Origin: Nitrospira sp. KM1
GTDB taxonomy: Bacteria > Nitrospirota > Nitrospiria > Nitrospirales > Nitrospiraceae
DNA: 64,000 nt
Direction: 5' to 3'
Assembly (NCBI RefSeq): GCF_011405515.1
Contig: NZ_AP022671.1
Coordinates: 2,728,001-2,792,000 of the forward strand
A program made the translations under genes and the position numbers. Shown here piece by piece: positions 36,086 to 45,211 of the stretch (the stretch's first letter is position 1; every line of letters begins with the position of its first letter). The notes under the pieces are model-generated. The model worked only from the letters and a program-made list of their open reading frames with translations, did no database searches and had not been told where the DNA came from.

Positions 36086-36292
36086 CTATTGAAACAGCGA
36101 GGTCCGGGACATTATTCCCTGATCAGGGAACATCTTGAACGCAATGCCATCGAGGCTCCAGCGGACAAGCGAGTTCAGACCGCTGTTTGAAGCTCCAGAA
36201 AGATTCACAGAACCGATTAATTGCATAGTAGCCTGATCAAAGGCAAATAGCTTGACGAAACCAGAGGTGTTCAGAGAATCCGACTGTGCCAA
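36086..36292 (-). pseudogene. Possible beta-propeller protein fragment between znuC and znuB
   Basis: An open frame of 68 residues, MAQSDSLNTSGFVKLFAFDQ..., containing two strand-like stretches, FDQATMQLIGSVNLSGAS and LNSLVRWSLDGIAFKMFPDQG. The RW..(D)GLAF pattern is reminiscent of the C-terminal repeats of bacterial beta-propeller/Ig-repeat surface proteins. With no signal and only one to two blades it may be a remnant of a larger gene inserted between two transporter genes; a short real protein cannot be ruled out. Not confirmed by any search. Confidence 0.35.
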
Positions 36293-36305
36293 AAGGGTTC
36301 TACCA

Positions 36306-37094
36306 CTAATGATGATGATAGTCTTCGACGATTACGAGATCATCACCGGTGATGACCAGATCCTTGCCATACACCTCACGAAGGATATCAGGTTTGAGGA
36401 CTTCCTCCGGCGGCCCAGCGGCATACAGACGAGTTTTCAGGAGCACCAATCGATCCACGCGCGATCGGATCAAATTGATATCATGGGTGATCAGAAGGAC
36501 GGTCAGACCGAGATCTTCGTGCAGACGTTGCACGAGATCAACGACGCTGTGTTGGGTGGTGATGTCAAGACCGGTGGTGGGCTCATCCAACAACAGGACT
36601 TGAGGTTGCTGAGCGAGCGCTCTGGCGATGAACACACGCTGTTGCTGACCGCCTGACAAATGTCCCAGCGCGGTATGTTGGTGGGCCTCCATCCCGACAT
36701 GGCTCAAGGCGTCCAGTGCGATAGCCCGGTCCTGCCTGGACGGACGCGTCAGCAATCCAAGCGCGCCGTAGCGGCCCATCATGGCGGTTTCAAGCACCGT
36801 GACCGGAAAATGCCTGTCGATCACCCCTTTTTGAGGAAGGTATCCAATGCGCGCCCGATGGTGACACCGAAGTTCATCGCAGGAGCAATCGAAGATTCTC
36901 ATATGCCCCTGTCGGGGCGGCATCAGTCCCAGTACGGCGCGGCACAGAGTTGTTTTTCCTGATCCATTGGGACCAATGACCCCGATGAACTCCCCTGCAT
37001 GGATTTCAAGGCAAATGTCCTTGAGGGCCGTTACTCCAGGAAAGCCAAACGTCGCGTGGTCAAAATGGATGATGGAGGGTGTTGAGCGGTGCAC
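36306..37094 (-). CDS. znuC: Zinc/manganese ABC transporter ATPase (ZnuC-like)
   Basis: 262 residues from a GTG. Walker A GPNGSGKTTLCRA, Q-loop YLPQKG, signature LSGGQQQRVFIARAL, Walker B VLLLDEPTTGLD, switch His VLLITHD. The sequence ends VEDYHHH, a His-rich tail also seen in some metal-transporter ATPases and possibly metal-binding. znuA is 46 bases upstream, so they are probably one transcript. Confidence 0.93.
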   Translation of the reverse strand: MHRSTPSIIHFDHATFGFPGVTALKDICLEIHAGEFIGVIGPNGSGKTTLCRAVLGLMPPRQGHMRIFDCSCDELRCHHRARIGYLPQKGVIDRHFPVTVLETAMMGRYGALGLLTRPSRQDRAIALDALSHVGMEAHQHTALGHLSGGQQQRVFIARALAQQPQVLLLDEPTTGLDITTQHSVVDLVQRLHEDLGLTVLLITHDINLIRSRVDRLVLLKTRLYAAGPPEEVLKPDILREVYGKDLVITGDDLVIVEDYHHH

Positions 37095-37140
37095 TAGTCA
37101 CATCTCCTCCGGCCTGCCCGGATGGATCGAAACCGATCGC

Positions 37141-38103
37141 TTAAACGGCTTCCAGTGCATACGCCAATTGGAGCACATTATAACGCAACATGTCGAGATA
37201 GGAGTCCGTCTGGGGTATGCCGCCCGGAAGTGTCGTGAGAACCACGACACGGGCCCCCGTTTCCTTCGAGAGCAGCTCGGGAAGCTTTTGGCTGAGTTGA
37301 ATTTCTGAGACGACAACTTTGACGTCCTCCTTTTTCATCATATCGATGAGTTCCTGCATGTGGAGTGCGGAAGGCTCGCTTCCAGATTGCATCTGGATCG
37401 TCCCGGCAATTTGCAGGCCGAATCGCCGGGCTAAATACGGCCAAGCTGGGTGATGTGCGACAAACCGGCGATTCTTTAGCGCTTTGACCCGACCGGCCAG
37501 CTCAGACTGGAGTTGGTCAAGACGGGTGAGATAGGCGGCTTGATTACGGCGATAATCATCCGCATGGCCTGGATCGACCTGGATCAGTGACTCCGTAATA
37601 TGACGCATCATGGTGGCCGCGTTTTGCGGATCCATCCAGACATGCGGATTGCCCGATTCGCTGTTCTCGTGGGGATGTCCGTGATCGTCACGGATCAACC
37701 CGATGCCTTTGGACGTGGTCACGACCTGCAACGATCCGCTCCCGGCATTCTTGACGAGAGAGGCGACCCAAACCTCTAATCCGATACCCACCTCGAATAA
37801 CAATCGCGCTTTTCTCACCGCCACCAGATCACTGGGTTTCGGAGAGTAGGTGTGTTCGTTTTCATAGCCCTTCAACAGTGAGGTGACCCGGACATGTGAG
37901 CCGCCTACCTGTTCGGCCAGATCCTTGAGCACAGGAATCGTGACGACGATATTCAAGGGTCCCTGAGGCGGTCCGGCCCAAGACGATCCCGCCAGAAGGG
38001 AGATGATGCTCATCACGAGGACGCGGATGTATCCGTACAAGGAGCGAGGCATGGGGTCGGGACCGTAACATCGGGTTTGTACGAAGTCAACGCGCGCAAT
38101 CAC
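37141..38103 (-). CDS. znuA: Zinc/manganese-binding periplasmic protein (ZnuA-like)
   Basis: 320 residues from the first ATG at 38103, 303 from the ATG at 38052 (MPRSLYGYIRVLVMS), which begins a signal peptide cleaved near SSWAG; the latter start is more likely. Cluster-9 metal-binding features: HVRVTSLLKGYENEHTYSPKPSD (first His ligand), the His-rich loop RDDHGHPHENSESGNPHVWMDP, and FVAHHPAWPYLARRFG (third His). C-terminal VVSEIQLSQKLPELLSKETG and VVLTTLPGG complete the family. Zinc is more likely than manganese because of the His-rich loop, but the metal is inferred. Confidence 0.92.
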   Translation of the reverse strand: MIARVDFVQTRCYGPDPMPRSLYGYIRVLVMSIISLLAGSSWAGPPQGPLNIVVTIPVLKDLAEQVGGSHVRVTSLLKGYENEHTYSPKPSDLVAVRKARLLFEVGIGLEVWVASLVKNAGSGSLQVVTTSKGIGLIRDDHGHPHENSESGNPHVWMDPQNAATMMRHITESLIQVDPGHADDYRRNQAAYLTRLDQLQSELAGRVKALKNRRFVAHHPAWPYLARRFGLQIAGTIQMQSGSEPSALHMQELIDMMKKEDVKVVVSEIQLSQKLPELLSKETGARVVVLTTLPGGIPQTDSYLDMLRYNVLQLAYALEAV

Positions 38104-38185
38104 TAGCCGTTCTCTTTACCTGCGACTTGACCGGACGACGCACTTCAATTAGCGTAGCGGCAAACTTATCTGTGGAGGGCGTTGC

Positions 38186-39361
38186 ATGAAGATTGTGGGA
38201 TTGATGTCGGGTACATCGGGGGACGGAGTAGATGCAGCGCTGGTGGACATCACAGGTCGAAATCAGTCACTCACTGCTCGGACACTTGCCGCACAAACGC
38301 TGGCCTATCCCCGTTCATTGCAACAGCGGATCCTCACCGCCTCCGTGTCGGGGACGGTCGCAGACATTTGCCACTTGAACGCGTTGCTCGGAGAATGGTT
38401 TGCGGATGCGGCATTGCAGGTCATCCGGCAGGCCAAACTGCGGCCGGCTGATATCGCGCTGATCGGATCTCATGGACAAACCGTTCATCATCTCCCCTAT
38501 GGGATCCATGGGCCTGGCGTCGGAGCGATCCGCTCGACGTTGCAGATTGCCGAACCTGCCGTCATTGCTGAGAGGACCGGTATTACGACCATCGCGAATT
38601 TTCGCCCTCGCGATATTGCAGCGGGGGGCCAGGGTGCCCCTCTTACTCCGTCGGCTCACACGCTGCTCTTGAGACACTCTCGCCGTGCCAGGCTGATTGT
38701 AAATCTGGGTGGTATCAGCAATGTGACATACGTACCCAGCCGAGCGAGCAAGGACGGTGTCCTCGCGTTCGATACCGGGCCCGCGAACATCGTTCTGGAC
38801 AGTTTGGTCGCGCGGGTGACGAAAGGACGGATGTCCATGGACCGTGACGGGAAGATGGCCCTCAAAGGGACTGTCGATACCAGACTACTCGGCAAGCTTC
38901 TGGCCCATCCGTTTCTTTCGAAGCGTCCGCCGAAATCCACAGGGCGGGAGGATTTTGGACCGGCATTGGTAGACGAAGTGCTGAACGCTCAGCAACAGCA
39001 GCAACTCTCTCTTGAAGACGTGCTTGCCACATGCAGTATGTGGACGGCCAAAGCCGTCGGTACCGCTCGGCGATGGATAACCGGGGAAGTGGATGAAGTC
39101 GTCGTAGGGGGAGGAGGGACGCGTAATAGAGCCATTATGAATTGCTTGTCCTCCGTTTTTTCTCCCGTGCCGGTGACGACATTCGAAGCCCTGGGGTGGG
39201 ACAGCAAATCCTTCGAGGCGGTGGCCTTTGCGGTCTTGGCGTATCAGACCGCGACTGGACAAGGCGGCAACATTCCCGCTGTCACCGGTGCCACCCATTC
39301 TGTGCTGCTTGGCACCATTGTTCCCGCCGGCCCTCGCTGGACGCGGCATTTTCATCGATGA
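38186..39361 (+). CDS. anmK: Anhydro-N-acetylmuramic acid kinase
   Basis: 391 residues, GGAGGG 6 bases before the ATG. N-terminal GLMSGTSGDGVDAALVD and the ASKHA phosphate loops IGSHGQTVHH, NLGGISNVTYV and FDTGPANIVLD. It phosphorylates anhydroMurNAc to MurNAc-6-phosphate during peptidoglycan recycling. The catalytic Asp is in the MDRDGKMALKG region. Its stop overlaps the next start by 4 bases. Confidence 0.95.
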   Translation: MKIVGLMSGTSGDGVDAALVDITGRNQSLTARTLAAQTLAYPRSLQQRILTASVSGTVADICHLNALLGEWFADAALQVIRQAKLRPADIALIGSHGQTVHHLPYGIHGPGVGAIRSTLQIAEPAVIAERTGITTIANFRPRDIAAGGQGAPLTPSAHTLLLRHSRRARLIVNLGGISNVTYVPSRASKDGVLAFDTGPANIVLDSLVARVTKGRMSMDRDGKMALKGTVDTRLLGKLLAHPFLSKRPPKSTGREDFGPALVDEVLNAQQQQQLSLEDVLATCSMWTAKAVGTARRWITGEVDEVVVGGGGTRNRAIMNCLSSVFSPVPVTTFEALGWDSKSFEAVAFAVLAYQTATGQGGNIPAVTGATHSVLLGTIVPAGPRWTRHFHR

Positions 39362-39882
39362 TGAATCACGCCATGGAGTACGTCGCAATTGGAATGGGTG
39401 TTGTGGCCATCGTTGTGGTGTTCTGGCAGATGGCTCGGCGTTCAAAGCACTCGGATCAAGAGGACGCCATCACGCTCCCGAGCCATGTCGTCGTGAAGCC
39501 GCAGGAACTCCTCACGGCAGGAGAGTTGGCGTTCTACAATATGATCCAATTGGCGGTTCACGACCGGTATCTCGTGCTCGCCAAGGTGCCGTTGCGGGCT
39601 GTCTTATCTCTTCAAGTGGATGGAGCCGTCAGGCTGCCGCTGTTGCGCCGGATGGCGTTGAAGCAGCTCGACTTCGTGCTGATGCATCCGGGTTCAAGAA
39701 CGATCGAACAGGTGATCGTCGTCGGCGATGCCCATTCCGATACAGAAGAGCATCAAGTGGGTCAAAAAGAGACTCAGGAATTTTTGAGGGCGGCGGGAAT
39801 CCGAGTCACGACGTTAGGAAGAAATCGCGCATATACGGTTCAGGAATTGGAGCGGATGTGTGGGCTTGGAGACGATGATTGA
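39358..39882 (+). CDS. DUF2726-domain protein, membrane-anchored
   Basis: ATG at 39358 overlaps the anmK stop (ATGA); a second ATG at 39361 is equivalent. An N-terminal helix (VAIGMGVVAIVVVFWQM) anchors it. Residues ~48-170 match the DUF2726 pattern: LLTAGELAFYNMIQLAV, RYLVLAKVPLRAVLSL, LKQLDFVLMHPGSRTIEQVIVVGD. DUF2726 is a nuclease-fold-like domain of unknown activity, often in restriction-nuclease-like proteins. Pairing with AnmK suggests only co-transcription. Confidence 0.7.
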   Translation: MMNHAMEYVAIGMGVVAIVVVFWQMARRSKHSDQEDAITLPSHVVVKPQELLTAGELAFYNMIQLAVHDRYLVLAKVPLRAVLSLQVDGAVRLPLLRRMALKQLDFVLMHPGSRTIEQVIVVGDAHSDTEEHQVGQKETQEFLRAAGIRVTTLGRNRAYTVQELERMCGLGDDD

Positions 39883-39888
39883 AATACC

Positions 39889-40419
39889 TCACCGCAAGCC
39901 GTCAGCGACATCCTCAGAGAACGGTGGAACCGGTTCGATGCGGATCGAATCCGCCTCGATCGCTTTGCGAGCCAGCTCTGCTTCCGGACTGTCCGGATAC
40001 TGGTCGACCACGCGCTCATACATCATTCGGGCTTTTTCGAGGTCTTTGAGCTTGGTATAGGTTTGGCCGATCTTCAGAGTCGAGGCTGCGAGTTTGGGAC
40101 TTAACGGATAATACGAAACGACGTTGTAAAAGGCCTTGAGCGCATCCTTGTATCGCCCCATCCTGTACTGGCACTCGCCGACCCAGTATTCGGCGTTTGC
40201 CGCGAGTGCCGTGTGTCCGTGGAGTTCGAGAAAGAATCGAAAGCCCGCCAGAGCGGCTTCGTAGTCACGATGTTTGAATTCTTCCATGATCCGATCGTAT
40301 AGATGTCGGGAGGTGTCCTGTATCTGAGAGGGAGTTGCCGTTGCATAGAGAGGAGGAGTGACAGTCAGGAGTAGGAGCATGGCGAATATTCTCACTATCC
40401 GGCCACGTCGTATTCTCAT
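39889..40419 (-). CDS. TPR-repeat periplasmic protein (YbgF/CpoB-like)
   Basis: 176 residues with AGGAGG just before the ATG and a signal peptide (VRIFAMLLLLTVTPPLYA). It has two to three tetratricopeptide repeats: YEAALAGFRFFLELH, EYWVGECQYRMGRYKDALKAFYNVVSYYP and KIGQTYTKLKDLEKARMMYERVVDQYPDS, the arrangement of the C-terminal YbgF domain. CpoB/YbgF coordinates Tol-Pal with peptidoglycan synthesis; without tol genes nearby the role here is only a family inference. It converges with the DUF2726 gene, 6 bases apart. Confidence 0.8.
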   Translation of the reverse strand: MRIRRGRIVRIFAMLLLLTVTPPLYATATPSQIQDTSRHLYDRIMEEFKHRDYEAALAGFRFFLELHGHTALAANAEYWVGECQYRMGRYKDALKAFYNVVSYYPLSPKLAASTLKIGQTYTKLKDLEKARMMYERVVDQYPDSPEAELARKAIEADSIRIEPVPPFSEDVADGLR

Positions 40420-40654
40420 GGGAACCTCCTGGGATCAAACGTCCTCGGGTATGTCGCAATCGGCATGCCAGATCAGACATCGAACTATACCGCTAAAAGT
40501 AAGGCAATTCGCCTTGTTACAATTGTCCCCCCGAGGCCCGGTGCGATGGCGAACCTCGAACGCCCGACAGATTTGTACGATCCAGTGAGAGCCCGATCAT
40601 GACTGCAAGACGCGAACGCAGCTGATTTCCGTTGTCGGCAGATAGGCCATTCAT

Positions 40655-41470
40655 ATGAACAGCCCATCAGAAAATGATTCAGCGATGATGAAGATTCCAG
40701 ACAATCCGCACGGAGGCAGAACACTGATCGTCGACGGCCAGGATCCCCGGGCCTATCAGAAACCCAGCGAGGCGTTGAAAGAGGCGGAAGAACGCGACCA
40801 GATTTTTGTGAAGCCGGGTATGTATGAAGACAAGGTATTTGTCGCGGAGAGGCCGATTTTCCTTATCGGTGCCGGCAGGGACGCCGTGCAAATCTATTCC
40901 CGTCGAGGCGGACCGCTGTATCTCCAACAGGTGAAAACTGGACGGATATCCGGCATCACCTTTCGCTATGTCGGGAGCGATCAGCATTCGGCGATGAATC
41001 TGCTCGATTCCACATGCGTGGTAACGCAGTGCCGGGCCAAGGAGGGCATTTTGTCAGGCGTGGTGATTTATGGTCCGTCATCTCGTCCCACCTTCGTCGA
41101 TAACGAGGTGTGCGACAACCGGGAGTCGGGCATTTTTGTATTTGCAGGAGCCCAGCCCAGAGTGGCCGACAATATATGCCGCAATAACCATCATTTCGGG
41201 ATTGCGGTGCGGGATGCGGGAAGTCGGCCTGAACTTGTGAGAAATCACTGTTGTGAAAATATGCTGAGCGGAATATTGCTTTTCCATCATGCCGAAGCCT
41301 TTCTCATGGACAACCGCTGCGCCGGGAATATGCATTGGGGGATGGTCATCACGCCTGACGCCTCAGCGACACCCGGCGCTGATCAGCTTGTCAATTCAAA
41401 CGTGTTTTACCCAAATCCTCGAGGGACCATCCTGGTGACGGATTCACCGTTAGCCGAGATTGGGCGATAA
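40655..41470 (+). CDS. Right-handed beta-helix (NosD/pectate-lyase-fold) repeat protein
   Basis: 271 residues, no clear signal peptide; start has no strong ribosome-binding site. About six beta-helix turns from ~residue 85 onwards: SGVVIYGPSSRPTFVDNEV, SGIFVFAGAQPRVADNIC, FGIAVRDAGSRPELVRNH, SGILLFHHAEAFLMDNRC, WGMVITPDASATPG. The repeating G-[IV]-x-[VF]...N-x-[CV] pattern is that of the NosD/CASH domain. Its beginning (LIVDGQDPRAYQKPSEALKEA) is the start of a PbH1-type protein. Function unknown, possibly polysaccharide or nucleoprotein binding. Confidence 0.8.
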   Translation: MNSPSENDSAMMKIPDNPHGGRTLIVDGQDPRAYQKPSEALKEAEERDQIFVKPGMYEDKVFVAERPIFLIGAGRDAVQIYSRRGGPLYLQQVKTGRISGITFRYVGSDQHSAMNLLDSTCVVTQCRAKEGILSGVVIYGPSSRPTFVDNEVCDNRESGIFVFAGAQPRVADNICRNNHHFGIAVRDAGSRPELVRNHCCENMLSGILLFHHAEAFLMDNRCAGNMHWGMVITPDASATPGADQLVNSNVFYPNPRGTILVTDSPLAEIGR

Positions 41471-41522
41471 GGGCAGTGAGAATGCGGTTCAGATCGAGAC
41501 GGGGATCGCAGTACTAAAGAAA

Positions 41523-42476
41523 TCAGGAGGTAGAAACGGCAGCCGATGCGGCATATCCTGATGCCTCGTGGAAGGAGAATCCGCTTCCGCCCTGTTGCTT
41601 GGCGCGGTACATTGCGGCGTCGGCATGCTTGAGCAATTCGTCTACACCCTGGTCGTCATGCGGAAAGACCGTGATCCCGATGCTCACGCCGACAGTCACC
41701 GTGTGCCCCTTCAAATCGAACCCGGCTGAAAGCGCTTCGACGATCCGCTTTGCCACAATGACGATTGCGGCTTCGGTCGCCACGCCTTCCAAAATAATGG
41801 TGAATTCATCTCCTCCCATTCTTGCAACCGTATCCACTTCCCGCACACAGCTCTTGAGGCGCTCCGACACGGTCTTTAAGAGTTCATCTCCGATGTCATG
41901 ACCCAATGTGTCGTTAACTGCCTTGAATCGATCAAGATCGAGCAGCATGAGCCCGATGGGCTGTTGGATTCTCTTGCTGCGGGCCATTGCCTGAACCAAC
42001 CGGTCCCGAAATAGACTGCGGTTCACCAGTCCGGTCAGATGATCGTACTGGGCCAGGTATGTCAACCGTTCCTCGGTTCGCTTTCGTTCTATTGCATAGC
42101 GAACGGCACGTGCGAGCAGTTCGGGGTGCCCCTGTCCTTTGACCAGATAGTCCTGCGCTCCTTGTTGGACGGCCTGGAGAGCGAGTGTTTGATCGCTGAC
42201 GCCGCTCAAGACTACTAAAGGAATTGAAGAGTTGGTCGCATGAACCTGTCGAACGGTCGGGAGACCGAATGCGTCGGGAAGGGAGAGATCGAGGAGAATG
42301 GCATCAAAACGACTCCGGCCGAGGCGATTCAGACCCTCCGTCAGCGTCTTGACATGGGTGATCTCAAATTCCTCGACGCTCCACTCCGCGAGGAGATCCT
42401 GCGTGAGTCGTGCATCGACGTCATTGTCCTCGATGAGCAAAACGGTGATCATGGAAGGACCCTTAACCGGTACCAC
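41523..42476 (-). CDS. Response regulator with GGDEF diguanylate cyclase domain
   Basis: 317 residues from 42476; the ATG at 42452 (MITVLLIEDND), with AAGGG before it, is the better start. REC domain ~1-125: LLIEDND acidic pocket, phospho-acceptor Asp in AILLDLSLPD, Lys in YLVKGQGH. GGDEF domain ~145-300: DHLTGLVNRSLFRD, DLDRFKAVNDTLGHDIGD and the active-site MGGDEFTI, all intact, so cyclic-di-GMP synthesis is predicted. The RxxD inhibitory site upstream of GGDEF is ARMGGDEF preceded by CVREVD, compatible with an I-site (RExD). No histidine kinase is adjacent. Confidence 0.92.
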   Translation of the reverse strand: MVPVKGPSMITVLLIEDNDVDARLTQDLLAEWSVEEFEITHVKTLTEGLNRLGRSRFDAILLDLSLPDAFGLPTVRQVHATNSSIPLVVLSGVSDQTLALQAVQQGAQDYLVKGQGHPELLARAVRYAIERKRTEERLTYLAQYDHLTGLVNRSLFRDRLVQAMARSKRIQQPIGLMLLDLDRFKAVNDTLGHDIGDELLKTVSERLKSCVREVDTVARMGGDEFTIILEGVATEAAIVIVAKRIVEALSAGFDLKGHTVTVGVSIGITVFPHDDQGVDELLKHADAAMYRAKQQGGSGFSFHEASGYAASAAVSTS

Positions 42477-42695
42477 TCAGCGGATGGTGCTTCGCTGACC
42501 GGAACAGCCGGCCGGATACGGTCGGCGGATCTCGATTGCCATTATAAGCACGAGTGGCGAGGCAAGAAACAAAAACCGCAAAACCGCCGCCCTGCAGATC
42601 GAATAATGGCGCGCTATGCCTAGCCCGGGGAAGACTCGATCAACTGTTGCGTTTTGACAACTCGGCGGACAATGCGAGGTGGGTGCTATGAACAA

Positions 42696-43016
42696 TTATC
42701 CGTGAGGGACCAGCGGTGAAACACCGAGATAGGGCCCGCCAGGCAACCGCTCAGGACCTATGGCCGCCTCGCAGGCATACCCAGGCTCGAACGGCCAGAG
42801 CATGGACCGTCCCAATGTCGATCCTCTTACGTGGACGTACCGGAATGTCACTCCGAGACGTTCAGCCTCCTCGCGCATGGTGGAAAGACAACCCTCGTAA
42901 GAAAAGGATCTTCGCCCCAAGATAATCGGTTCACCGGTTCGACTGTGAAAAATCGTAAAGGGCTCGGCACAACCGGCCAGCAAGAGCACGCTGACAAGCA
43001 GAAATACACCACGCAT
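42696..43016 (-). CDS. Small lipoprotein, 106 aa, unknown
   Basis: The ATG at 43016 is chosen because it opens a lipoprotein signal, MRGVFLLVSVLLLAGC (lipobox LAGC); the frame is open for 105 further codons upstream, but that part has no sensible N-terminus. Mature protein ~90 residues with GRRSFSYEGCLSTMREEAERLG and further Cys residues. Not recognised. Confidence 0.6.
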   Translation of the reverse strand: MRGVFLLVSVLLLAGCAEPFTIFHSRTGEPIILGRRSFSYEGCLSTMREEAERLGVTFRYVHVRGSTLGRSMLWPFEPGYACEAAIGPERLPGGPYLGVSPLVPHG

Positions 43017-43349
43017 TGGGATGGCTTGTCCTAACACAATGTCTCTCAATAAAAGTCCAATCGAATCGGCTTTACATCTGTAATAAGTGAACCTGATCCC
43101 TTCAACGGGCACCGCACCTGTAATTGGCCTTCGCCACTCATTCCTCTGAATTCTACACCAAAGATTCTCCCTGCGCACCAACGTATTTGAGCAAGCCCTA
43201 TGGAAAGAAACAATCACAGGATCCAGGCGGAGAGCGTAGGAAAACCTCATGGGCAGGTTCCATGCCCTAACCATCTTGGCAATCAAAATATTCACGTATG
43301 TCGATGGTATGACGGTGGAGAGAGTAGGCAAACGGATGCTGCTGGTTCC
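43017..43349. other. Gene-poor stretch
   Basis: About 333 bases between a lipoprotein gene and a small protein gene, both on the minus strand. Plus-strand frames here look like antisense shadows. I see nothing further that I can support. Confidence 0.4.
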
Positions 43350-43547
43350 TCAGACCGGTTTCTCAGCGATGTATTCGAGGTATTTCCACAGATCCTTTGC
43401 TTCGGCTTCTCCAAAGACGAGAGGAGTATTGTTGGCAGAGCCGGTAAAATACACTTTCACTGTCAGCTCGTCCTGCCAGGCCTGAACCTCACAATAGGCG
43501 ATGCTGTCCAAGTTGAGGGCTTTTTTCCCGATACGTACATAGTGCAT
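43350..43547 (-). CDS. Small protein, 65 aa, unknown
   Basis: ATG at 43547 with GAGGGAT 4-5 bases upstream; a GTG at 43559 is also in frame. Product MHYVRIGKKALNLDSIAYC..., with a beta-like middle (ELTVKVYFTGSANNTPLVF) and a helical C-terminus (EAKDLWKYLEYIAE). The compact alternation looks like a real small globular protein. Not recognised. Confidence 0.55.
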   Translation of the reverse strand: MHYVRIGKKALNLDSIAYCEVQAWQDELTVKVYFTGSANNTPLVFGEAEAKDLWKYLEYIAEKPV

Positions 43548-43715
43548 GCCATCCCTCACAATAAGATGGATCGAGTTCAGTTCGTTATAACATCGCCATG
43601 ATGTCGCTCCAATGACTAAACGATTTCATGAGGGCCATACCTGCGTGGCGAGGCTTGGCAATGTATTGCGAGCGATGGATCGGATATCAGACCGCACAGA
43701 CCAAGGCTATGGAAA

Positions 43716-44039
43716 TTAGTTTCGTGGTCGTGGATCGAGATCTGCGGGCAGGCAGTAGTAGTGGGCGCTCCGGCTCACGCCCCTCTTTTCGAAAACCAGC
43801 GCGTTCCTTTCGGAGTCCGATACTTTCTCTCCACGGTCAATCGCTGATGTTTTGATGGAATTGATCAGGCCTTTCATGTCCCGCTTACACTCCTCGCGTG
43901 ATTCATAGGCTTCGTAAATCGACCAACGGGTCTGCTTATTGACGAGATCCAGTAGCGACCCGCTCTCCACCCAGAGGATCCAACTGGTAAAGAGGATAGT
44001 TGTCCCACTCTGTGCCCATGTAGGCAGGAGGGAATTCAT
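43716..44039 (-). CDS. Small membrane/exported protein, 107 aa, unknown
   Basis: N-terminus with a hydrophobic segment (TTILFTSWILWVESGSLLDL) that may act as an anchor or signal. Then YEAYESREECKRDMKGLINSI and EKRGVSRSAHYYCLPADLDPRPRN, with two cysteines that could form a disulfide. Small Nitrospira-type proteins with a similar Tyr-Glu-Cys layout exist in my memory but no family can be named. Confidence 0.5.
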   Translation of the reverse strand: MNSLLPTWAQSGTTILFTSWILWVESGSLLDLVNKQTRWSIYEAYESREECKRDMKGLINSIKTSAIDRGEKVSDSERNALVFEKRGVSRSAHYYCLPADLDPRPRN

Positions 44040-44378
44040 CTAAGCAGTTCCCCGTTCGCGGCAGGTTCTGTTGGGCCTACAGTATGAATTCATCAAGCCG
44101 CTGTCAAATATTTGTTGATACGAAATACAACCAATAGGCTTTGATGAAAGCCTTACAGAATCGCCTCCTGCCGTGTCTTCATGCGAACATTGTCGCAATT
44201 AGTTCTCGGAATCGCCGTATCAGCAACACCCATCGCATTGAATGCCGGTTCGCAATGAGAGTTGAAAGGGTCGTACGCGGGGAATTGTGTGCGCAGATGA
44301 TCCGTTAAATCTTGACTCGTATTATAAACACGATAGCCTAATCGAACATTGGTCAACCTCAATCCAAAAGGTGTTCGA
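44040..44378. other. Upstream region of an outer-membrane protein gene; no other gene supported
   Basis: About 339 bases, A/T-rich near 44100. AAAAGG at ~44367-44372 is the ribosome-binding site of the next gene. A TTGACT at 44312-44317 is a -35-like hexamer without a good -10 at normal spacing. Confidence 0.35.
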
Positions 44379-45113
44379 ATGGCTAATCGTGCATCCATCC
44401 TCTTGTGTTTTGCCGGAGCGCTCATGTTCCTCTTGTCGTTCCCCGTGTCTGCCAGGGCCGAATATTATGCCGACATCTACGGCGGTGAAGTCTTTACCAA
44501 GGATACCGACCTCACCATCACCAGTACGCGGGGCACGACGATCAACAACCAGAATCTAAAGGTCATGAATAACTGGACAATCGGAGGGCGGGGCGGCTAT
44601 TGGTTCGAAGGCATGGACTGGCTCGGTGTCGGATTGGACGTGTTCTACTTCCACCTGAAGGCTCCCAGCCAACTCGTCCAGAGCACGGCCACAGGCTTCG
44701 GCCCCACCACCACGACATCGACACCTGCGGATTGGTCGTTGCCGGTCCTCGGTATTGGGTTCGACGTCCTTCGACTACGGGCGCCGCTGCTACGCAGCGA
44801 GGAGTTTACTCACGGACGGTTGCAACCGTTTATCAGCGCGGGGCCGGCGCTCTTCATCACATGGGCACAGACGCCTCGGAACGTCCAGCCCACGGGTCAA
44901 CACGATACGAACGTGGCCGTGGGAGCAAAGGCCGAAGGGGGATTGACGTTCCTCGTCACCAAAACGATCGGTCTGTTTGCAGAATATCGGTTTACGCACT
45001 TCACCTCGAAGCTGAGCTATGAAAACACGGCAGGGGGACCGGCCACTGATACTTACAAAACAACGTGGGACTCTCATCAGGTCATCGGCGGAATTACGTT
45101 TCGATTCCCCTGA
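44379..45113 (+). CDS. Outer-membrane beta-barrel protein
   Basis: 244 residues from the ATG at 44379 (AAAGG 6-7 bases upstream); an earlier in-frame start at 44349 lacks this. Signal peptide SILLCFAGALMFLLSFPVSARA. Mature strands: YYADIYGGEVFTKDT, GGRGGYWFEGMDWLGVGLDVFYF, LQPFISAGPALFITW, GGLTFLVTKTIGLFAEYRFTHF, and the C-terminal GGITFRFP. Probably an 8-stranded barrel of the OmpA/OmpX or PagP-like size class. The final residue is Pro after Phe. No function can be named. Confidence 0.82.
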   Translation: MANRASILLCFAGALMFLLSFPVSARAEYYADIYGGEVFTKDTDLTITSTRGTTINNQNLKVMNNWTIGGRGGYWFEGMDWLGVGLDVFYFHLKAPSQLVQSTATGFGPTTTTSTPADWSLPVLGIGFDVLRLRAPLLRSEEFTHGRLQPFISAGPALFITWAQTPRNVQPTGQHDTNVAVGAKAEGGLTFLVTKTIGLFAEYRFTHFTSKLSYENTAGGPATDTYKTTWDSHQVIGGITFRFP

Positions 45114-45211
45114 CGAGCGGGTACAGGTATGAATCGATTTATGGTCGCCGTGGATACGTCGTCCATGGTCAGGAGGAGAAAATCGGACGTGTAGTGTCCA
45201 AGGTCTTTCCA

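Noticed and set aside
43249-43485. 78-codon plus-strand frame
   Set aside because: Overlaps the better-supported 65-residue minus-strand gene; no ribosome-binding site or recognisable pattern.
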